A DNA stretch of 9,145 nucleotides, taken from NCBI GenBank assembly GCA_024278725.1, contig JAJRSQ010000041.1:1-9145 (forward strand), given 5' to 3'. Below, piece after piece: positions 1 through 6,878 of the stretch (the stretch's first letter is position 1; every line of letters begins with the position of its first letter). Below the pieces are notes generated by a model. It saw only the letters and a program-made list of their open reading frames with translations. It was not told the origin of the DNA and searched no databases. Made by a program: the position numbers and the translations under genes. Source of the DNA: Chloroflexota bacterium. Its GTDB lineage: Bacteria; Chloroflexota; Anaerolineae; 4572-78.

Positions 1-1
1 G

Positions 2-550
2 GCAGTTAAGGTGGCGTTGGCGGGCGCAAAAAAAGCGGGCGCGGAAACGCAATTAATTGACCTGCGCGATTATGATTTGGTCTTTTGTGACGGCGAAACG
101 CCCGATGAGGATTTGCCGGCGGGGGTGCATCGGTTGCGGGCGGATGTGGCGGCGGCGCACGGTATCATTTTGGGAACGCCGGAATATCACGGCGGGTACA
201 GCGGCGTGCTGAAAAACGCCCTCGATTTGCTCGGCTTTCGGCAGGTGGGGGGCAAGGTGATTGGCTTGGTGGCGGTAGCCGGGGGCGCGTTGGGCGGCAG
301 CTACCCGTTGAGCGCTCTGCGCGCGGTGTGCCGTTCTCTGCACGGCTGGGCAATCCCCGAACAAGTCGCCATCCCCAATGCGTCCGAAAAATTTGCCGCC
401 GACGGCACGCCCACCGATGAAAATACAGCGCGCCGGTTGGGGGAAATGGGGCGGCAGGTCGCTCGATTCTCGTATCTGCACGCCTCGCAGACGGCGCGCG
501 AATTTCTGGCGGCGTGGGAAACGGCGATGGAAAATCCGGGCGGGGAATGA
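2..550 (+). CDS. NAD(P)H-dependent FMN reductase-like flavoprotein, 5' end outside the window
   Basis: The frame is open to the left edge (bases 2-10 read Ala-Val-Lys), so the start lies upstream. The GTG at 11 is only an internal Val. About 20 N-terminal residues, which would carry the first FMN phosphate-binding loop, are missing; 182 residues are visible. The sequence is typical of the FMN_red flavodoxin-like fold: a strand-helix segment ending in LIDLRDYDL, and then the family hallmark TPEYHGGYSGVLKNALD around bases 176-226, which contacts the flavin and dimer partner. Members reduce FMN, quinones, azo dyes or chromate with NAD(P)H as cytoplasmic dimers; the substrate cannot be told from sequence. 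It converges on the aminotransferase gene with a single base between the two stops, and no terminator hairpin was seen there. Family assignment is firm, precise function is not. Confidence 0.85.
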   Translation, partial: AVKVALAGAKKAGAETQLIDLRDYDLVFCDGETPDEDLPAGVHRLRADVAAAHGIILGTPEYHGGYSGVLKNALDLLGFRQVGGKVIGLVAVAGGALGGSYPLSALRAVCRSLHGWAIPEQVAIPNASEKFAADGTPTDENTARRLGEMGRQVARFSYLHASQTAREFLAAWETAMENPGGE

Positions 551-551
551 T

Positions 552-1643
552 TCACCGCTGCCGCAAAACGGATTCAATCACCCCCAACGCCTCCGACACC
601 AGCGACACATCGGCTTGCGTGCCCATATGCCCCAGCCGGAAGACTTTGCCCGCCAGCGCGCCGTAATTCCCGCCGACCGCCAGCCCTCGCGCCCGCAATT
701 CGGCGTCGAAAGATTGCCACTCGAAGCCGTCGGGAACCATTGCCGCCGTGACGGTCGGCGAGGGGACGGCGTTTTCGGCGGGATACAGCGCGATTCCCAA
801 TTGCCGCAGCCCGTCGCGGCAGGTTTCGGCGGCGGTTTGGTGGCGGGTAAAACTGTTCGATAGTCCTTCTGCCAGCAACCGCGACGCGCCGGCGTGCAGC
901 GCCGCCACGCCGTGCCAATTCGGGGTGTAGGGGAAATAATGCTCGGCTTGGGCGGAAGAAAAGGGTTTCAGCGCGTCGTAGCCCACATAATCCACCGCAT
1001 GGACGATTTCCCATGCCGCCTCGCTCACCGAAAGAAAACACATGCTCGGCGGGACGGATAAACATTTTTGCGACCCACCCAGACACAAATCAATGTGCCA
1101 TTCATCCGCCAAAACCGGCGCGCCCCCCGCGCTGGCGACGGCATCCACATAAAAGAGGGGCACATCATATTTGTGTTTCAGCGCGCCCAGTGCGGCGAGC
1201 GGATTCAGCGTCCCCGATGGCGTTTCGCAGTGAACCGCCGTTATCATTTTGGGCTGAAAATCAACAATGGCGCGTTCAACTTCCGCTATATCGGCGATGG
1301 TTTCATTGTACGGCAACCCGATGGTGCGCACCTCCGCGCCGATGGACGCCGCCATCTCCCCGATACCGTACCCGAACAAGCCCGTCGCCACCGCCAGCAC
1401 GCGGTCGCCGGGTTGCAGGGTGCTTTTCAGCGCGCTCCACAGCGCCAGCATACCCTCGCCGGTTTGAATGACCACTCGATTTTCCGTGCCCAGAATTTGC
1501 CGCAGTTGCGCTTCGGTATCGTTGTAAAGGGTTATGAAATCGGTTTCCAAATCTGCCGAACCGTAATTCCGGCGGTAGACTGCCAGCACGTCGGGCGGCA
1601 CGCGGGTCGGTCCCGGAACCATGGGGATGGGGTAGGTTTCCAT
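552..1643 (-). CDS. Class V PLP-dependent aminotransferase, alanine-glyoxylate / serine-pyruvate type
   Basis: The 363-residue product matches the usual size of the AgxT/serine-glyoxylate aminotransferase branch of fold-type I PLP enzymes. It opens with the family signature MVPGPTRVPP (residues 8-17), which lines the active site. The substrate/PLP segment HCETPSGTLNP is at 138-148, the Asp that holds the pyridine nitrogen is D167 in YVDAVAS, and the Schiff-base lysine is K193 in GGSQKCLSVPP. A C-terminal small domain follows (about 260-363). Such enzymes move an amino group from Ala or Ser to glyoxylate, or act on (S)-ureidoglycine, in the cytoplasm; the donor cannot be chosen here. The ATG at 1643 is supported by a strong Shine-Dalgarno AGGAGG at 1648-1653, four bases upstream. 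The gene is divergent from the transpeptidase gene. I found no convincing promoter for it in the 79-bp spacer. Confidence 0.88.
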   Translation of the reverse strand: METYPIPMVPGPTRVPPDVLAVYRRNYGSADLETDFITLYNDTEAQLRQILGTENRVVIQTGEGMLALWSALKSTLQPGDRVLAVATGLFGYGIGEMAASIGAEVRTIGLPYNETIADIAEVERAIVDFQPKMITAVHCETPSGTLNPLAALGALKHKYDVPLFYVDAVASAGGAPVLADEWHIDLCLGGSQKCLSVPPSMCFLSVSEAAWEIVHAVDYVGYDALKPFSSAQAEHYFPYTPNWHGVAALHAGASRLLAEGLSNSFTRHQTAAETCRDGLRQLGIALYPAENAVPSPTVTAAMVPDGFEWQSFDAELRARGLAVGGNYGALAGKVFRLGHMGTQADVSLVSEALGVIESVLRQR

Positions 1644-1647
1644 TTTT

Positions 1648-1653
1648 CCTCCT
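1648..1653 (-). promoter_or_regulatory. Shine-Dalgarno site of the aminotransferase gene
   Basis: Read on the minus strand this is a perfect AGGAGG with a 4-nt spacer to the ATG at 1643. It fixes the start. It also contrasts with the transpeptidase gene on the other side of the spacer, which has no such site. Confidence 0.8.
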
Positions 1654-1706
1654 GTGGTGATGGCGACTCCTTTTATTTTGCCGATTCGTTGATTCGCCTG
1701 TGCTGG

Positions 1707-1715
1707 TGTTATAAT
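1707..1715 (+). promoter_or_regulatory. Extended -10 promoter for a probably leaderless transpeptidase mRNA
   Basis: TGTTATAAT is a perfect extended -10 element (TGn plus TATAAT at 1710-1715). The only -35-like hexamer, TTGATT at 1689-1694, has a poor 15-nt spacer, so the extended -10 probably carries the promoter. The ATG at 1723 lies seven bases after the -10 box, about where transcription should begin, and no Shine-Dalgarno site is present. Inference: the mRNA starts at or within a base or two of the start codon. Confidence 0.65.
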
Positions 1716-1722
1716 TTAAACG

Positions 1723-3858
1723 ATGAATTCGGCAAAATTTTCCCGACGTATTTTCATAAAAACGCTGCTGGCGGCGGTCATCACCGCCGGGTGTCGCCCG
1801 ATTTCGTCCGCGCCCGGCGAAAATTCCACTGCCACCCCGCGCCCCGACCCCACCGCGATGCCGCCCGTCTCACCCACCCCCACGGCGCTCCCCCAGCCCG
1901 ACGCGGTGGCGCAGGCGTATTTTGCGGCGTGGGAAGGGCTGGATTTCCCCGCAATGTACCATCTGCTGACCGCAGAATCGCAACAGCGCGTCACAGAGTC
2001 CGAATTTCAATCGCTACATTATCATGTATTCAACCAAGTCACAACTCTGGATGTCGACATCACCCCGGAAACAATTTCCACTCAGACCGACCGCGCGGCG
2101 GCGACCTTCACGGTGCTTTGGCAGACGGCATTATTCGGCGAAATGATGACCGAGCATGTGATGAACCTGCGGTATGTTGAGGATGGTTGGCGGGTGGTGT
2201 GGGACCCCGCGCTGCTGATGCCGCAACTCGGTTACGGTATCATGCTGGTTTTTCAGGAAGAAGGGGTGACGCGGGGCAATATTCTGGCGGCGGATGATTC
2301 GCCGCTGGCGGAGAACGGGCAAATCCTCTCGGTGGGGGTTGTGCCGGGATTGCTGGCGGACGCTTCCGCCACCGCCGCGCAACTCAGCCGGATTCTGGGA
2401 AAAGATGTGGACGCCATCACCGCGCAGATAAACGCCGCCCGTCCCGATTGGTATGTGCCGCTCGGCGTGCTGGATTTGGATACGGCGAGTCAATACGGCG
2501 ACCTGCTGACCGCCACCTCCGGCATTGACGCGCGCGTGCGCACCGCGCGGGCGTATCCGCAGGGCGATACCGCCGCGCACGTTGTCGGCAGACTCGGCGT
2601 GATTCCCGCGGAGCAGGCGGAAAGCTACCGCAAGCAGGGGTATCGAGGCGATGAAATGATCGGGCAAATCGGATTGGAAGCGTGGGGCGAGCCGTTTCTG
2701 GCGGGCAAACGGGGCGGGAAACTGGTCACCGTCAACGCTGCCGGCGCCGTGAAAGATACCATCGCAACCGCCGCCGCCGTCCCCGGCGGGAACATCCATC
2801 TGCACCTTGATATTCCCCTGCAAAAATATGCGGAGCAATTGCTGGGCGCGCGCACGGGCGCAATTATCGCCACCAAAGTGACCGGCGAAGTGCTGGTGAT
2901 GGCGACTTATCCCCGCTACAACCCCCAATCTTTCGCCACCGGCGTGGACGCGGAGACGTGGGCGGGGTTGCTGAACGACCCCCTTTCGCCATTGTTGAAT
3001 CGCGCCGCGCAGGGCGCGTATCCGCCCGCTTCCGTCTTCAAAATTGTCAGCATGGCGGCGGCGATGGAAAAACTCGATATGAGTCCCGAAAAGACATTCG
3101 TCTGCAACGGCATTTGGTACGGGCTGGGCGAAAATTTCCCCAAATAATGCTGGTTGAAAACGGGGCACGGGATTATCTCGCTGCGGGATGGGCTGACCCA
3201 AAGTTGTGACGTGGTTTTTTATGAAGTCGGAAAGGCGTTGTACGAAAAAGACCCCTCCCTTTTGCCGGAGATGGCGCGCGCGTTCGGGCTGGGAACATCC
3301 ACCGGAATTTTAGGGGTAGATGACGCGGCGGGGCTGGTGCCGGATGACGCTTGGAAGCGCGCCGCCCGCGGTGAGCCGCTGTACGTGGGTGATATGGTCA
3401 ATATGGCGATTGGGCAGGGCGACGTGCTGGCGACGCCCCTGCAAATCAGCCAGCTCATCACCGCGATTGCCGCCAATAGCACCATTTATCGCCCGCAACT
3501 GCTGCGCCGGCTCAGCTCCCAAACCACCGGCGACCAATTTTTCGCCGCGGAAGTTGCTCGCACCGCTCCCGTCACCCCATTCACGCTGGCAAATATCCAG
3601 CAGGCGATGATTGGCGTGGCGCACGGACGGCGCGGCACAGCCCGAGCCGCCTTCGATGGCGTGGGGTTCACGGTGGCGGGCAAAACGGGGACTGCCGAGA
3701 CGGTCATTGATGCGCCGCACGCATGGTTTGCCGGGTACGCCCCCGCCGATGCCCCGGAAATTGTGGTGGTGGTCATGCTGGAAAACGCCGGAGAAGGTTC
3801 GGCACAGGCGGCGCCGCTCTTTCGTAAAATGGCAGAAGCGTATTTTTATGGCGTTTAA
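1723..3858 (+). pseudogene. Class B penicillin-binding protein (transpeptidase lipoprotein) interrupted by one in-frame stop
   Basis: Read through, the frame encodes 711 residues with one nonsense codon, TAA at 3145-3147 (codon 475); the frame is identical on both sides. Domains: a Tat-like lipoprotein signal (SRRIFIK at 7-13, lipobox-like TAGC ending at C24), a Pro/Thr-rich linker (25-60), an NTF2-like MecA_N-type domain (about 60-168), a PBP dimerisation domain (about 180-345), and a transpeptidase domain. The nucleophile motif SVFK (S437-K440) lies before the stop; the second motif SCD (494-496) and the KTG motif (654-656, in GKTGTAE) lie after it. The intact enzyme would cross-link peptidoglycan on the outer face of the membrane. 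Each half alone lacks part of the active site. The downstream half could begin only at a TTG (3154) without a Shine-Dalgarno site. Sequence after the stop is well conserved in character, so the lesion is recent or is a base-call error. No clear terminator follows; a weak hairpin (3862-3892) lacks a T-run. Confidence 0.85.
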
Positions 3859-3900
3859 TCACCACAAACAAACAAATTTTGCCCGATTGTGGCAAATGGG

Positions 3901-3930
3901 TTGACAACCGATTAATCGGTATGCTATAAT
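3901..3930 (+). promoter_or_regulatory. Consensus sigma-70 promoter of rpoD with palindromic spacer
   Basis: TTGACA at 3901-3906 and TATAAT at 3925-3930 are both perfect consensus hexamers, 18 nt apart, with an extended -10 TG at 3922-3923. Transcription should begin near 3936-3938, giving a leader of about 117 nt before the rpoD start. The first 14 bases of the spacer (3907-3920, ACCGATTAATCGGT) form a perfect palindrome, described separately. Confidence 0.88.
3907..3920. promoter_or_regulatory. 14-bp perfect palindrome in the rpoD promoter spacer, candidate operator
   Basis: ACCGATTAATCGGT equals its own reverse complement and sits exactly between the -35 and -10 boxes, where a bound dimeric repressor would block RNA polymerase, or a MerR-like activator would remodel the spacer (18 nt is slightly over the 17-nt optimum). 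A palindrome of this length is unlikely by chance at such a place. No regulator can be named from sequence alone. Confidence 0.5.
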
Positions 3931-3941
3931 CAAACCGTTAA

Positions 3942-4011
3942 AAGCCTTTGCGGGCTTCATACATCAATATAAGCCAGGCTTTTTCTATTCGCCCGCCTGG
4001 CTATTATATTG
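3942..4011 (+). promoter_or_regulatory. Structured rpoD leader with two mutually exclusive folds
   Basis: Fold A is terminator-like: AAGCCT (3942-3947) pairs with AGGCTT (3976-3981), enclosing GGCTT (3953-3957) paired with AAGCC (3971-3975), and runs into a short T tract (3980-3984). Fold B is a longer hairpin: AGCCAGGC (3972-3979) pairs with GCCTGGCT (3995-4002), extended by CAATATA (3965-3971) with TATATTG (4005-4011) across a 2-nt bulge, leaving a 15-nt loop. Both folds need bases 3971-3979, so only one can form. The pairings are visible in the sequence; a switching role is inference. I do not recognise a known riboswitch class. Confidence 0.4.
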
Positions 4012-4044
4012 TAAAAAAAAGTAATTCGTGCTACGAAATAAATG

Positions 4045-4052
4045 AAGGTAGG
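4045..4052 (+). promoter_or_regulatory. Shine-Dalgarno site that selects the rpoD start
   Basis: AAGGTAGG ends one base before the ATG at 4054, with its AAGG core five bases away. It overlaps the first codons of a frame starting at the ATG at 4042, which has no Shine-Dalgarno site of its own. This favours 4054 as the true start. Confidence 0.7.
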
Positions 4053-4053
4053 C

Positions 4054-5286
4054 ATGACAGAAAAAGAGACGCTAAAAGCAGTTGAAGACCCCTCTATCTC
4101 GCAGGAACCGGAGCAGGAAGAAATTCCTCCCCTTGAATTGTTGCTTCAAAAAGCGACCCGTCAAGGGTATTTGATTTCTGACGATTTATTAATTGCTATT
4201 CCGGAAGCGGAAGAGAATATGGACCAGTTGGAAGAATTGTTCATCCAACTGGTGAGTCAGGGTATTGAAGTTTATACCAGTGCGGAAGAAGCCGAAGAGG
4301 AACAAAAACTGAAAAAAGCCGGTGCTGCCAAAAAAGAAGAAGTGGAGATTGACCCCTTCGATTTGAGCGCCATCGCCGCCGATGACACCATCAGCCTGTA
4401 TTTGAAGGAAATGGCGCGCGTGCCGCTGCTCACCACCACGGAAGAGACGACGCTCGCGCGTAGTTTGGAACAGGGGCGCAAAGCCGAACTGGAACTGCGG
4501 CAAATGAAAAGCGGCGCCGACCTCGACCGGATGGACGAATTGAAAGCCATCGTCCGCGCCGGAAACCGCTCGCGCGACCATCTCATCAAAGCGAACACCC
4601 GTCTGGTGGTCAGTATCGCCAAGAAATATATGGGGCAGGGCGTGCCGTTTTCCGATTTGATTCAAGAAGGCAATCTCGGCTTGATGAAAGCCGTGGAAAA
4701 ATTCGATTATCACCGCGGCTATAAGTTCAGCACGTATGCCACCTGGTGGATTCGGCAGGCAATCACCCGCGCCCTCGCCGACCAGGGGCGCACCATCCGC
4801 GTGCCGGTGCATATGAGCGACCGCATTCGCAAGCTGCATCAGGTTTCGCGCCGGTTGGAACAGGAATGGGGACGCAAACCGACGCCGGAGGAATTGGCGG
4901 TTGAGATGGAACTCGAACCCTCGAAAGTGCGCTGGATGCTCCGCGTGAGCCGGCACCCCGTATCGCTGGAACGCCCCGTCGGGGAGGAAGAAGACAGCGA
5001 ATTGGGCAACTTCATCGAAGATGAAGACGCGCCGACCCCGCCGGATGCGGCGTATCACCATTTGTTGCAGGAAAAACTGGAAGATGTGCTTTCGACCCTG
5101 ACCCCGCGCGAGGCGCGCATTCTGCGCCTGCGCTTCGGATTGCAAAACGGCAGAAGCTACACACTGGAAGAAGTGGGGAAAAAGTTCGGACTCACCCGCG
5201 AGCGCATCCGCCAAATTGAAGGACAGGCACTCCGGAAACTCCGCCATCCGCGCCGCTCGCGGCAGTTGCGGGATTATTTGGCGTAA
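4054..5286 (+). CDS. rpoD: Primary sigma factor of RNA polymerase (sigma-70 group 1, RpoD/SigA)
   Basis: The 410-residue product directs RNA polymerase core to -35/-10 promoters. Region 1.1-like acidic sequence is at about 27-77, followed by a charged linker. Region 1.2 (DDTISLYLKEMARVPLL) starts at 110. Region 2 is at about 177-250, with the hallmark FSDLIQEGNLGLMKAVEKFD (199-218) and the -10 recognition/melting stretch YKFSTYATWWIRQAI (223-237). Region 3 is at about 257-335 with the HPVSLERPVGEEEDSELGNF segment (301-320). Region 4 is at about 342-400, ending in the -35 reading helix-turn-helix (GLTRERIRQIEGQALRKLR, 379-397). Complete regions 1.1 to 4 argue for the housekeeping factor rather than an alternative one; there is no large non-conserved insert. 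An ATG at 4042 would add four residues but lacks a ribosome site. A consensus promoter, a palindrome and a folded leader lie upstream, and the bacterioferritin gene follows 42 nt downstream. Confidence 0.95.
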   Translation: MTEKETLKAVEDPSISQEPEQEEIPPLELLLQKATRQGYLISDDLLIAIPEAEENMDQLEELFIQLVSQGIEVYTSAEEAEEEQKLKKAGAAKKEEVEIDPFDLSAIAADDTISLYLKEMARVPLLTTTEETTLARSLEQGRKAELELRQMKSGADLDRMDELKAIVRAGNRSRDHLIKANTRLVVSIAKKYMGQGVPFSDLIQEGNLGLMKAVEKFDYHRGYKFSTYATWWIRQAITRALADQGRTIRVPVHMSDRIRKLHQVSRRLEQEWGRKPTPEELAVEMELEPSKVRWMLRVSRHPVSLERPVGEEEDSELGNFIEDEDAPTPPDAAYHHLLQEKLEDVLSTLTPREARILRLRFGLQNGRSYTLEEVGKKFGLTRERIRQIEGQALRKLRHPRRSRQLRDYLA

Positions 5287-5328
5287 ATCACACAGATATT
5301 TCATTTCAGAGAGTGAAGGAGAGGAAAG

Positions 5329-5826
5329 ATGCACGAAAAAAGTATTGAATTACTCAACAAAGCCGTCGCGGATGAATTGTCCGCAGTCCATCAATATATG
5401 TATTTTCATTTCCACTGCGACGACCAAGGGTATGACCTGTTAGCCGGTCTGTTCAAAAAAACCGCCATCGAAGAGATGATGCACGTTGAACGCTGCGCGG
5501 AAAGGATTTTGTTCCTGCACGGTGAAATAGAAATGACCCCCGCCGTGGGCGTGCAAAAACTGCATGATGTGCGCGCAATGCTGGAACTCGCCCGAAAAAT
5601 GGAAGAAGACAGCGCCAGAGATTACAACCTGTGGGCGAATGAATGTTCCGCAAATGCGGATTCCGCCTCGAAGAAAATTTTTGAAGGCTTGGTGGAAGAG
5701 GAAGAACGCCACTATGACCAATTTGACACCGAATTGGAAAATATCGACAAATTCGGCGAGCGATATTTGGCGTTGCAATCCATTGAGCGCAGTAAAACCA
5801 TCTCCACGGGGATGGGAGCGGCTTAA
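5329..5826 (+). CDS. bfr: Bacterioferritin, iron-storage ferroxidase
   Basis: The 165-residue product is a four-helix ferritin-like protein of normal length for Bfr. It should assemble as a hollow 24-mer in the cytoplasm, oxidise Fe(II) and store it as mineral. All six di-iron ligands are present at E16, E49, H52, E92, E125 and H128, with the same spacing as E. coli Bfr (E18, E51, H54, E94, E127, H130). M50 matches the Met that binds haem between subunits in E. coli Bfr, so haem binding is likely. The C-terminus (about 150-165) is a short tail. The ATG is preceded by a strong AAGGAGAGG (5316-5324). No promoter is visible in the 42-nt gap after rpoD, so read-through from the rpoD promoter is probable. 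A strong terminator follows 31 nt after the stop. Confidence 0.93.
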   Translation: MHEKSIELLNKAVADELSAVHQYMYFHFHCDDQGYDLLAGLFKKTAIEEMMHVERCAERILFLHGEIEMTPAVGVQKLHDVRAMLELARKMEEDSARDYNLWANECSANADSASKKIFEGLVEEEERHYDQFDTELENIDKFGERYLALQSIERSKTISTGMGAA

Positions 5827-5857
5827 CGCCGGTTTGAACAGCAATTTTGTTGCCAAT

Positions 5858-5891
5858 AAAAACGGTCGGGCGAAAAACCCGACCGTTTTTT
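5858..5891. terminator. Strong bidirectional intrinsic terminator between bfr and the FGE-fold gene
   Basis: A perfect 13-bp stem, AAAAACGGTCGGG (5858-5870) with CCCGACCGTTTTT (5878-5890), closes a 7-nt loop (CGAAAAA). A T-run follows on the plus strand (5886-5891), and the matching A-run on the left gives a T-run on the minus strand. It sits between two convergent genes and can serve both. Confidence 0.92.
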
Positions 5892-5900
5892 CTTTTCGCT

Positions 5901-6683
5901 TTATTTTTCGCCCGCGTCCACGGCGCAGCGAAACCCCACATTGTTGTAAAACAGAAAATCTCCGTCCAGCCGCGCAATTGCATGGGCGATGGTGGCGTCG
6001 TTCACCCAGCTTGCTCCGCGCAACACCCGCCATTTCCCCGATGCGGGATTTTCCCGCCCGTCGTCGGGGCGATACGGATACGGGCGATAGAGCGAGCTTG
6101 TCCATTCCCACACATTGCCCACCATATCCACCACCCCTTCGGGGGTGTCACCCTGCGGTGAAAAAGTCCCCACGGGGCACGTTCCGCCCCATCCGGCTTC
6201 TGCGGAGTTGCAATGGTTCAGCAGAAATTCATCCCCCCACGGGTAACGCCGCGCCGAGAGTCCCCTCGCCGCCAATGCCCACTCGGCTTCGGTGGGTAAT
6301 CGTTTTTGCGCCCACGCCGCATACGCCAGCGCGTCCTCCCATGTCACCAGCACCACCGGGTGCTCGGCTTTTCCTTCGGGGAAAGTGCGGGTATCAACGT
6401 CCCAATTGTAGCCGTGCGTGTTGCACCACGGCACATCGTAATTGGGAATGGGGTGTCCGGTGGCATCAATGAACTTTTTGTATTCCGCGTTGGTGACATG
6501 CCAGCGATCAATATAAAAACTGGCAACAGAAACCGTATGCGCGGGCTTCGCATTTTCTGCGTCCACATCACTGCCCATAGTGAACGTTCCACCCGCTACA
6601 AAAACCATCTCTTTTTTGTCGTCGGGCCAAATGATTGTTTCAAGGTCGTTTGGGTCTTTGTTTGCCATGATTTTCTCGCTCAT
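5901..6683 (-). CDS. Formylglycine-generating-enzyme-fold (SUMF1 family) protein lacking the catalytic cysteines
   Basis: The 260-residue product spans a whole FGE-sulfatase (SUMF1) domain: entry motif GGTFTMGS (31-38), HVTNAEYKKFID (62-73), HPVVLVTWEDALAYAAW (108-124), RLPTEAEWALAARG (128-141), YPWGDEF (147-153), DMVGNVWEWTSS (186-197), RVLRGASW (219-226) and VGFRCA (249-254). True FGE converts a sulfatase Cys to formylglycine with a copper-binding Cys pair just after the GGSW motif; here that stretch (227-239) has no Cys. The protein is therefore likely another FGE-fold member, such as a binding protein or a different oxidase. No signal peptide is seen, so it is probably cytoplasmic. The ATG at 6683 has no Shine-Dalgarno site; an ATG at 6668 (MANKDPND) is a fair alternative. 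A MITE sits just upstream of 6683. The FHA gene precedes it on the same strand. Confidence 0.85.
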   Translation of the reverse strand: MSEKIMANKDPNDLETIIWPDDKKEMVFVAGGTFTMGSDVDAENAKPAHTVSVASFYIDRWHVTNAEYKKFIDATGHPIPNYDVPWCNTHGYNWDVDTRTFPEGKAEHPVVLVTWEDALAYAAWAQKRLPTEAEWALAARGLSARRYPWGDEFLLNHCNSAEAGWGGTCPVGTFSPQGDTPEGVVDMVGNVWEWTSSLYRPYPYRPDDGRENPASGKWRVLRGASWVNDATIAHAIARLDGDFLFYNNVGFRCAVDAGEK

Positions 6684-6684
6684 G

Positions 6685-6878
6685 CTATTTGTGGGTCTTT
6701 AGGAATTTAGGGGGTTTGTCATTGCGAGCGAAGCGAAGTTGAAAATGCCCGAAGGGTGCAATCTCTATGAACGCCAGCGGAGATTGCTTACCCCGTTGGG
6801 GCACAGGTCGGCGCAAAAAACGCGCCTCGCAATGACATTTCATGAACTCCCCCTAGATTCTGATTGAGCCCTATTTTT
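6685..6878. mobile_element. MITE-like element, copy 1 (6693-6870), with 8-bp target duplication
   Basis: The element proper is 178 bp. Its ends form an ungapped imperfect inverted repeat of 22 bp (16 matches) starting GGGTC on the left and GGCTC on the right complement. A second inverted pair lies inside: TGTCATTGCGAG (6717-6728) with CTCGCAATGACA (6826-6837). The flanks are CTATTTGT (6685-6692) and CTATTTTT (6871-6878), an 8-bp duplication with one mismatch. It codes for nothing. It matches copy 2 except for about nine substitutions and a 20-bp extra piece (6739-6758). The GG-start ends and 8-bp duplication resemble ISL3-family insertion sequences as I recall them, so an ISL3-type transposase may move it; that is inference. 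Confidence 0.8.

Noticed and set aside
1068..2180. Long plus-strand open frame of 370 codons
   Set aside because: It is antisense to the aminotransferase gene and out of frame over the transpeptidase gene; low-complexity Arg/His/Pro composition is typical of a shadow frame in high-GC DNA.
3145..3147. Stop-codon recoding or selenocysteine-like readthrough
   Set aside because: The codon is TAA, not TGA, the next base is T, and complete genes in the window (sigma factor, bacterioferritin) end in TAA. A mutation or base error is simpler.
3147..3209. TAATG overlap (ATG at 3147) as a restart of the transpeptidase
   Set aside because: This ATG is in another frame and ends after about 20 codons with no family similarity; the true continuation is in the original frame.
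3862..3896. Hairpin after the transpeptidase gene as its terminator
   Set aside because: Stems CCACAA/TTGTGG or TTTGCC/GGCAAA are only six pairs and no T-run follows.
4042..4053. ATG at 4042 as the rpoD start
   Set aside because: No Shine-Dalgarno site precedes it, while AAGGTAGG is correctly placed for the ATG at 4054.
4189..5334. Long minus-strand open frame opposite rpoD
   Set aside because: It lies wholly antisense to a well-conserved sigma factor gene and shows no recognisable domain.
5901..6683. Active sulfatase-maturing FGE
   Set aside because: The catalytic cysteine pair after the GASW motif is missing and no sulfatase gene is nearby.
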